Shown piece by piece: positions 6,172-11,953 of a stretch of DNA of 11,953 nucleotides. Below the pieces are notes generated by a model. That model saw nothing but the letters and a program-made list of their open reading frames with translations. It ran no database searches and had not been told where the DNA came from. Each line of letters opens with the position of its first letter. The stretch's first letter is position 1. The DNA is from STC-74 sp043756665 (GTDB taxonomy: Bacteria > Patescibacteriota > Gracilibacteria > BD1-5 > UBA2023): positions 1 to 11,953 of the forward strand of contig JAYUQR010000065.1 in assembly GCA_043756665.1 (NCBI GenBank), read 5' to 3'. A program made the translations under genes and the position numbers.

Positions 6172-6975
6172 ATGTATCCCTCGATAGAAATCTTCGGACT
6201 CAAAATATTCACTTTCGGAATACTCCTATCGATCACTTGGCTCATATTCGTGACCCTCCTCCATCATTTCGCATGGAAGAAATGATTCACTCGATCGATA
6301 TTCTCAGACCGTACGATTATATATTTCACTCTCTCGATGTTTCTCTGTGCGAGGATATTCTATGTATTTACTGAGTGGCGCAATGAACAGTTTATTATCC
6401 GTGAGCTCCTGGGTGGAAAGGTACTCGAATTTTTACGATTATTTTTTATTCCTGAAAATTATCATTTTTCCCTTTTTGGATGAATAGTTTGATTTTTTCT
6501 CATATTCTTCTGGAGTACGAGAAATATTAAACGCGATCGACTTCGATACTTTGACGCACTGAGTTTCGCCTTTCTCTATTCGAGCCTTCTCGGATATCTC
6601 GCGGCACTCCTGTGAGGACAGATTTATGGGATACCTTTTGACTCATTTTTCTCGATTATTTACACACATAAGGAGAGTATCGTCTGACTCCGTTCGGCTG
6701 TGTTTCCGCTGCCACTCTTCTATATGATTTGAGTTGGTGCTATTATCTATGGGCTTATCCGATTCGAGAAGAAAATAGGGGAACTCCCTGATGGATTCAT
6801 CGGGCACCTGGCTCTCGGACTCTTTTCTGGGATGATATTTCTTTGAGAGTTTCTCAATGGATCAGACGATATGTTTCAATCACTCTTCTATCTCAATCTG
6901 AATCAGATTGGTGCGATTATAGGAATAATTCTCAGTCTCCTATGAATATTTCGAAATATAGAGAAAAAAATTTAG
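6172..6975 (+). CDS. lgt: Lgt-like (prolipoprotein diacylglyceryl transferase family) membrane protein
   Basis: Lgt transfers diacylglycerol from phosphatidylglycerol to the lipobox cysteine of prolipoproteins in the cytoplasmic membrane. The 267-residue product has family length, about seven hydrophobic segments and family landmarks in order: FGGIVG (102-107), GGQIYGIP (148-155), a FPLPLFY block (178-184), GEFLNGSDD (225-233) and the final NQIGAIIGI helix. Eight of 26 glycines are UGA. Oddly, most residues needed by E. coli Lgt are replaced in my by-eye alignment: Y26 by Phe, H103 by Phe102, R143 by Tyr142, N146 by Ala145, E151 by Gln150 and R239 by Ile222, while G154 and E243 are kept (Gly153, Glu226). 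It may be inactive, altered in activity, or a divergent lineage-specific form. It overlaps comEC by 34 nt, so the two are probably one transcript. The gene symbol denotes family only. Confidence 0.75.
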
Positions 6976-8465
6976 TCTCTGTTCGAGGACTATTTTTGAT
7001 TTTCTGCATCAGTTATGTTTTTGGTGATAGCGTATGAGTTTCGAGTTGACTCATGAGTCTTAATTCTCTTCTCTGCATATGCCTCTATATTTGTGTGGCA
7101 TTTTCAGGAAGATTTCGTATATACAGCCTCATAGGACTCCTCGCATTCTCTTGTGGGAGTTTCTATGGGAACTATTATTCTCATCGCACCATCGAAAGGA
7201 TATCTGTACTCCAGGCAGGAGGACTCTATGAGTGAAAGAAGCATATCACTGGTAAAATCGATACCGTCCTTTTTTCGAAAGAGAGGAGTACCACGTATCG
7301 TCTATTGATCGACAAGATCGACAATAGATCGACAGAAAAATTACTCATCCCAGGTCCCTATTCTATTTTCGTAGAAATACCCTCTAATCTCGACATCTCC
7401 CCTTGAGACAGTATTGCCTTCACTGGAAAAATACAAAAAATACTCGATTTTCCGCTGAAAGGGTATGCACGATATGCATTCTATCAATGATGATATGGCA
7501 CGATCTTTCTTCCGAATTTTACTCAAATATATCGAAGTGAACCATCATATCTCGAGCAGATATCCATCTACTGGGTTGATCGTTTTCAGAAATGATTTCC
7601 CCGTGATGTTTCGAGTATACTTCTGGGGATCACGATATGAGTAGATTCATATCTTTCCAGTGAATTGAAAAACGCATTTATAAAAAGTGGTATCTCCCAC
7701 ATACTTGTTGTAAGTGGTTCAAATATCGCCTTCCTTATATTTTTTCTCATGTTTTTTCTAAAGTATATTTCCCTCAGGAGGTATGTGCGGATCTGTATCA
7801 TCTGAGGGTGTGTATTTTTCTATTCGAGTCTCGTATGATGGGATGTATCTGTCGTTCGTGCAACGATTATGGGAATACTCTCCTACGTTATAGCCGAATA
7901 CGGATGAAGAGCATCGAGCATCTCGACGCTTGTGCTTGCTTGATTCGTACTCACACTCTATTCACCACTCGCCCCTATCTATGATGCATGATTCTGACTC
8001 TCATTTGCTGCTACGATCGGGATTCTTATCTTCCATGATCCTATCGAGAGAATATGGAAAAAGACGAGATTCTCTCGAGCAATCCTACCATTTATATCAG
8101 CAAGTATATGAGCCACCCTGGGGAGTCTCCCGATAATGATCTATCATTTCTGAATGCTTCCGATATGAACTATTCTCATAAATGTCCTCATAGCGAGCGT
8201 ACTCGGATGGATTCTTTTTTTGAGCATTCTCTATATTCCTCTCGTTTCGATTTCACCCCTTATTGGGTATTATCTTTGATACCTTATCTACTTCCCTACC
8301 AAATATATACTTATTTTAGCAGACCACTTTCAGTATGGCCTCCAATTAATAATTGCGGAAGATTGGCGAAATATCATTGCCCTTATTCTCATCGGTCTCT
8401 ATAGCACACTTATGGTCGAAAGGGGATTTTATGCAAAACCCATGGATCTATCCGATTCAAAATAG
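6942..8465 (+). CDS. comEC: ComEC-type DNA uptake channel, short form
   Basis: ComEC is the inner-membrane channel that carries single-stranded DNA into the cytoplasm during transformation. Of 507 residues, 12-75 hold N-terminal membrane segments, about 100-192 an OB-like DUF4131 region (GDSIAFTGKIQ), and about 215-490 the Competence domain: SSILLGITIGVD, SGISHILVVSGSNIA (249-263), VSVVRATIMG (302-311), DAGFGLSFAATIGIL (348-362), and the final helices. The C-terminal metallo-beta-lactamase nuclease domain of longer ComEC proteins (about 750 residues) is absent; the frame ends in TAG soon after the membrane part. Eighteen of 44 glycines are UGA, the heaviest use here, including both residues of the pair 183-184. 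The ATG at 6942 overlaps lgt and gives the expected N-terminal helices; ATG 7053 would cut them away. Its 3' end overlaps the convergent gene by 18 nt. Confidence 0.9.
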
Positions 8466-9179
8466 ATCTTTTTCGTCTAATTTTTCTGTTCTCGTGAGAT
8501 CAATATCAGCTCATTCGAGAGATTTCTTGGCAGCATTATGGATAAGATCAGTTATGAACCTCGCATATTGAAGTGCTTGTTTTTCGGGAAGGAGGAGGTT
8601 CCGAGAGGTAAAGAAAAAACGAAAAAATCTCTCTGAAGCGAGTATAGCAATCTCTGGAGAATCGAGTGTTATCAATAAAAGAAACTTTTGTGAGAGTACG
8701 ATCGATCGATCAGGAAGATTGAGGAATTTTTCTACCGCATTGATCCACATACTTATCCAATCCCTGAGACTCTGGTGTATCTCATCTTCATGAAATACCG
8801 TTGGTTCGATATAACGATGGAGATTCGTTATTTTCATCGCTGAATGAGGACTCCCTACCGCCTGAAAAAGATAGAGAGCCGCATCGGGATAAACAAGTGC
8901 GACGAGTGAAAGTATATATCGAGAAGGGTATCCTTCCTGGAGTAATTCTGTTACTACAGGAACGAGTTCTTCATAATAGGGGTTCTTGATAAAATGGATC
9001 AAAATATGAAATAATGCATCATTATCTCATTTTGCCTTTTGTTCGTCCTTTTTTGTTTTCTGCAGTTGCGACTGAGCTTTTTTTGCAGATTCTTTCTGTT
9101 TTTCACTCTTCTCACTTATTCATTCAGTTCCATGAGTTCATGATTCGCCACTATCGATGGAAAGTTCGTCCAGAGACAT
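8448..9179 (-). CDS. hypothetical helical protein, 243 aa, downstream of glyA
   Basis: I do not recognise this protein. Residues 1-20 are rich in Ser, Gly and acidic residues; 21-52 are a Lys/Glu/Gln-rich stretch likely to form a charged helix or coiled coil; from 54 to about 225 the sequence is predicted all-alpha by eye, with hydrophobic faces and motifs such as FIKNPYYEELVP and SEIVL-like segments but no known catalytic pattern; the tail is acidic. There is no signal peptide or membrane segment, so a cytoplasmic protein is likely. The frame is held together by five UGA codons (half of its ten glycines), one near the end, and stops at TAG 8448-8450. The start lies 11 nt after the glyA stop, so both are probably cotranscribed. 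The 3' end overlaps comEC. Confidence 0.75.
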
Positions 9180-9190
9180 AGGAAAAAATC

Positions 9191-10480
9191 TTAAAAAGTA
9201 GAACGAATAAACGTATCTGGAATAGGGTGTGCCTGAGCGAGTCATCGGATTTTTTCACGAATTGCTTGTTTCTGATTCGTATCATCTTTTGCTCTTATGG
9301 TATCGATCATATATTGGGCTACTTCCATAGAGGCTCACTCTGTGAATCATCGTGTGGTGATAGCAGGGGTCCCGAATCGTATCCCCGATGGATCCATCGG
9401 CTTGCGTGGATCATCAGCGATAGCATTCATATTGAGTGTGATACCCACTTCATCGAGAACAGTTTGAGCCTCTTTTCCAGAAACACTCATTGAACCCCAA
9501 ACGTCAGCAAGAAGGAGGTGATTATCGGTTCCTCCAGTTATGAGTCTGATTTTATTTTCCTTGAAGACTTGCTCCATCGCTTTTGCATTTTTCAGAATCT
9601 GGTGTGAGTAGTCTCGAAAATCTGGTGTGAGTGCTTCTCCAAATGCAACTGCCTTCGCGGCGATGGTATGCATATGGGGTCATCCCTGGAGTCCTGGGAA
9701 GACGGATTTATCGATCTTCTTGGCAATCTCTTGGTTTTCTCGTGTGAGGATGAGTCCTCCTCGTGGTCACCTGAGGGTTTTATGAGTCGTCGAAGTGATG
9801 ATGTCGAATCCGAAATCAAATGGGTTTTTCAGTGCCTTTCCAGCAATGAGTCCAGCAATATGTGCCATGTCAGCCATCGTGATGGCTCATACTTCCCGTG
9901 CGATCTCGACGAATTTCGCATAATCGAGCTCTCGTGGATAGGCTGAGAATCCTGCGAGGATGATTTTTGGCCTCGTCTCATGGGCAACTCGACGGAGATC
10001 TTCGTAATCTATTTCTCCAGTTTCTGGATCCTTCATTTTATATCGAACAAAATTAAATATCTTCGAAAGGTAGGTTACTGGATGACCATGAGTCAGGTGT
10101 CAGCCATGTGAGAGGTCCATACCGAGAATAGTATCTCACGGTTCACAGAGGGCAAAATATGTCGCTATATTTGCTGGAGCACCTGAATGTGTCTGGACAT
10201 TCGCATATTGGCAATCGAAGAGTGCACAGGCTCGTTCGATGCAGAGCTCTTCGAGCGGATCGGTGAAAGTTTGTCATCCATAGTATCGCTTATGGGGATA
10301 TCATTCAGAATACTTATTCGTAAAAACCGATCCCATTGCCTCATGACAAGCTCGAGAGACATAGTTTTCAGAAGGAATAAGTTCCAGTCAAGAAAACTCT
10401 CGCTCTTCTTCTCATCGGATTAATTCAACGATTTTCGAATCTTGTTGTTCGAGGGCTGATAATGATTGTGGAGTACTCAT
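9191..10480 (-). CDS. glyA: serine hydroxymethyltransferase
   Basis: PLP-dependent cytosolic enzyme that interconverts serine plus tetrahydrofolate with glycine plus methylene-tetrahydrofolate, the main entry to one-carbon metabolism. The 429-residue product has family length (E. coli 417). Motifs in order: LIPSENYVSRA, SEGYPHKRYYGGQ, MDLSHGGHLTHG, MADMAHIAGLIA, TTHKTLRGPRGG with the PLP lysine at 234, FPGLQGGPHMH, and the C-terminal SGIRFGTPAITTRG. Twelve of 35 glycines are UGA, among them the second Gly of YYGG, of HGGH and of QGGP, and the Gly of TLRGP; these are nearly invariant in the family and make the recoding unambiguous. The ATG is preceded by a T-run then AC (cTTTTTTTACATG), the same start context as the upstream protease gene, and there is no Shine-Dalgarno sequence. 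The hypothetical gene at 9179 follows closely. Confidence 0.97.
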
Positions 10481-10506
10481 GTAAAAAAAGAGAATAAATA
10501 GATATA

Positions 10507-10531
10507 GTAAATATTTGAAGTCTCTATTTAC
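10507..10531 (-). other. weak hairpin in the glyA upstream gap
   Basis: GTAAATA (10507-10513) pairs with TATTTAC (10525-10531) around an 11-nt loop, within the 98-nt gap between the protease stop and the glyA start. The stem is A/T only and has no T run, so it does not look like a terminator. The two genes may be cotranscribed. Confidence 0.25.
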
Positions 10532-10578
10532 TCCCTTCCACAGTTAGGATTTCCAGAAAAATACATAGAAAATATAGG

Positions 10579-11862
10579 TTATTTTTGTTGTTTTGTAGAC
10601 TCGATTGTTTTTGCGACACTTCATGAGTTTTCTATCAGTGTATCCATAATCTTCAGTGCTCATTCGAGTTGCCTATCATAGAGATTTTTGTAATCTTCAT
10701 CTTTGATTGATATGATTATATCAGGGATAATTCCATCTCCATCGATTCATCGATCATTCGGGGTATACCATCTTCCTATCGTGAGTTTGAGCATACTCCC
10801 ATCTGACATACCGAAAGGGGTCTGTACAGATCCTTTTCCATAGGTTTTCTCCCCTATAAGAATTGCCCTCTTATGATCCTGGAGTGCTCCGGCAACAATT
10901 TCTGAAGCAGACGCCGAGAGGCCATTTATGAGCATGATAATAGGAGTGGTGGTATTAGGCCGAGGATATCATTTCGTATACAGTGTCTCTGTTTTACTTG
11001 GATCATTTTCACGAGTGATGACGGCTTTGGAGCCATTCGGTAGGATCACTGAAAGTATCTCTACGGCACTATCGAGAAATCATCCTGGATTATTTCGAAA
11101 ATCGAGGATGATTCAACGAGATCCAGAAGCAGTAAGTGCACGAAAAGATTTTTCGAATTCATCAATGGTATGTTCACCGAAAAATCCAACCTCGAGATAT
11201 CCTATACTGCCTGTGAGAATCTTCTCCTGTGTCGATGGAACCAGGACGCGATCTCTCATTATTTTTGTAGATATTTCTGTATTTTCTTCACCACGCAGAT
11301 ATTTTATAGTAATTATGGTTCCTTTTGGTCATCGAATTTTATCAACTGCCTGTTCTGTAGAAAGACCGGTTAATCGTGTTGCATCCACTGATAGGAGAAT
11401 ATCTCCATTTTTTAGTCCGCCCTTTTCTGCAGGTGAATTTTTGAGTACTTTCTGTACTTTTATTCATTTTGGATGTTCATCTATAACAGCACCGATTCAT
11501 TCGAAATCTCACTGGAGCGTGTCTTTGAATTCTGAAGCTTCTTTTGGAGGAAAATATGAACTATGTTTATCTCAGAGGGATAGAACTAGTGATGAGATGA
11601 AATTATTCTCCATTTCTATTTTCGTTTTATTCGAAAAATGGTAAAATTTGGTCGAGATGAGTTTTTTTGCTTCTTCTATTTTATGAGATTCGAAAATTTT
11701 CTCCGCCTCATTATTGGATGAGTCTCATATAGAGATAGATGAAAGCTGGAACTGACTTTTTCCATTATCAGTTGTTATGGGAGATTGTCCTATGTAATAC
11801 CCGAAAAAAATACCTGAAAAAAAAAGGAAAATGAGATAAATGTTTTTTTGCAAAATATTCAT
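10579..11862 (-). CDS. ctpA: S41 family C-terminal processing protease (CtpA type)
   Basis: Carboxy-terminal processing serine protease acting outside the cytoplasmic membrane, cutting exported proteins near their C-termini. The 427-residue product has a hydrophobic N-terminal anchor or signal (7-24, Lys6 before it), a helical N-terminal region ending SLGDKHSSYF (95-104), a PDZ domain (about 118-192, with GDFEGIGA and NGDILLSVD), and the S41 core (about 215-395): GIILDFRNNPGG (250-261), the nucleophile Ser318 in SASASEI and Lys343 in EKTYGKGSVQ, 25 residues apart as in known Ser-Lys members. Twelve of 40 glycines are UGA, including the second Gly of NNPGG and the GIGA loop. The last 30 residues are charged and variable. 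The ATG at 11862 follows a TTTTTTAC run; TATAAT lies 33 nt upstream. Substrates are unknown; the surface protein in this window is one possibility only by neighbourhood. Confidence 0.95.
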
Positions 11863-11894
11863 GTAAAAAAGTAGGGAAAATGTGACTTGCGGAA

Positions 11895-11900
11895 ATTATA
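11895..11900 (-). promoter_or_regulatory. possible -10 element for the protease gene
   Basis: On the minus strand a perfect TATAAT lies 32 nt before the protease ATG, implying a leader of roughly 25 nt. No good -35 match stands at 16-18 nt upstream. The remaining bases to 11953 hold no supported gene. Confidence 0.45.
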
Positions 11901-11953
11901 TAGTTTTCATTACGGAAATCCACTGAAAAATATAAATCGATATTCATCATTTA

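Noticed and set aside
8801..9819. Short frames on both strands between comEC and glyA that look like separate small genes
   Set aside because: They are pieces of the glyA and hypothetical genes cut at UGA codons, or their shadows. With UGA as glycine they merge into two continuous genes.
10928..11644. 238-codon plus-strand frame opposite ctpA
   Set aside because: The minus strand encodes the PDZ and S41 domains across the whole stretch. The plus frame is an antisense shadow kept open by composition.
11768..11950. 60-codon minus-strand frame at the right end
   Set aside because: It is out of frame with ctpA, overlaps its start, covers the probable TATAAT promoter and has no family features.

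Overview
The window reads only as a genome in which UGA is translated as glycine instead of stop (translation table 25). Seven proteins can be followed across the window. Five of them carry many in-frame UGA codons at positions where their families have invariant glycines, RNase Y carries one (just before its HD motif), and the surface protein carries none. Every gene ends in TAA or TAG and none in TGA. This code is known from the candidate phyla Gracilibacteria (BD1-5) and Absconditabacteria (SR1) of the Patescibacteria/CPR, so the source is almost certainly a member of one of these. I cannot say which from the sequence alone.

Layout. Positions 1-780 are mostly non-coding: three rho-independent terminators (two sharing a near-identical 36-nt flank), a cluster of small hairpins, and a 43-codon membrane peptide gene on the minus strand. 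Positions 782-3736 (minus) encode a 984-residue secreted S-layer-type protein with a signal peptide, three SLH domains, a Pro-Thr linker and a long beta-rich array. Its leader contains a set of hairpins. The divergent intergenic region to 4483 has a 20-bp perfect palindrome and the first of two double-hairpin repeats. RNase Y (rny, plus) follows at 4484-6004, then the second double-hairpin repeat, then an overlapping pair on the plus strand: an Lgt-like membrane protein (6172-6975) and a short ComEC (6942-8465).

The remaining genes are on the minus strand, in transcription order: a CtpA-type S41 protease (11862-10579), serine hydroxymethyltransferase glyA (10480-9191) and, 11 nt later, an unrecognised helical protein (9179-8448) whose 3' end overlaps that of comEC by 18 nt.

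Functionally the window mixes envelope functions (surface layer, lipoprotein-type membrane protein, periplasmic or extracytoplasmic protease), DNA uptake (ComEC), RNA decay (RNase Y) and one-carbon metabolism (SHMT). There is no classical mobile element, CRISPR array, tRNA or rRNA that I can support. The most notable signals are the unequal use of UGA between genes, the Lgt homologue lacking most catalytic residues, the tandem same-loop hairpins in the surface-protein leader, and the absence of Shine-Dalgarno sequences before any of the eight starts.
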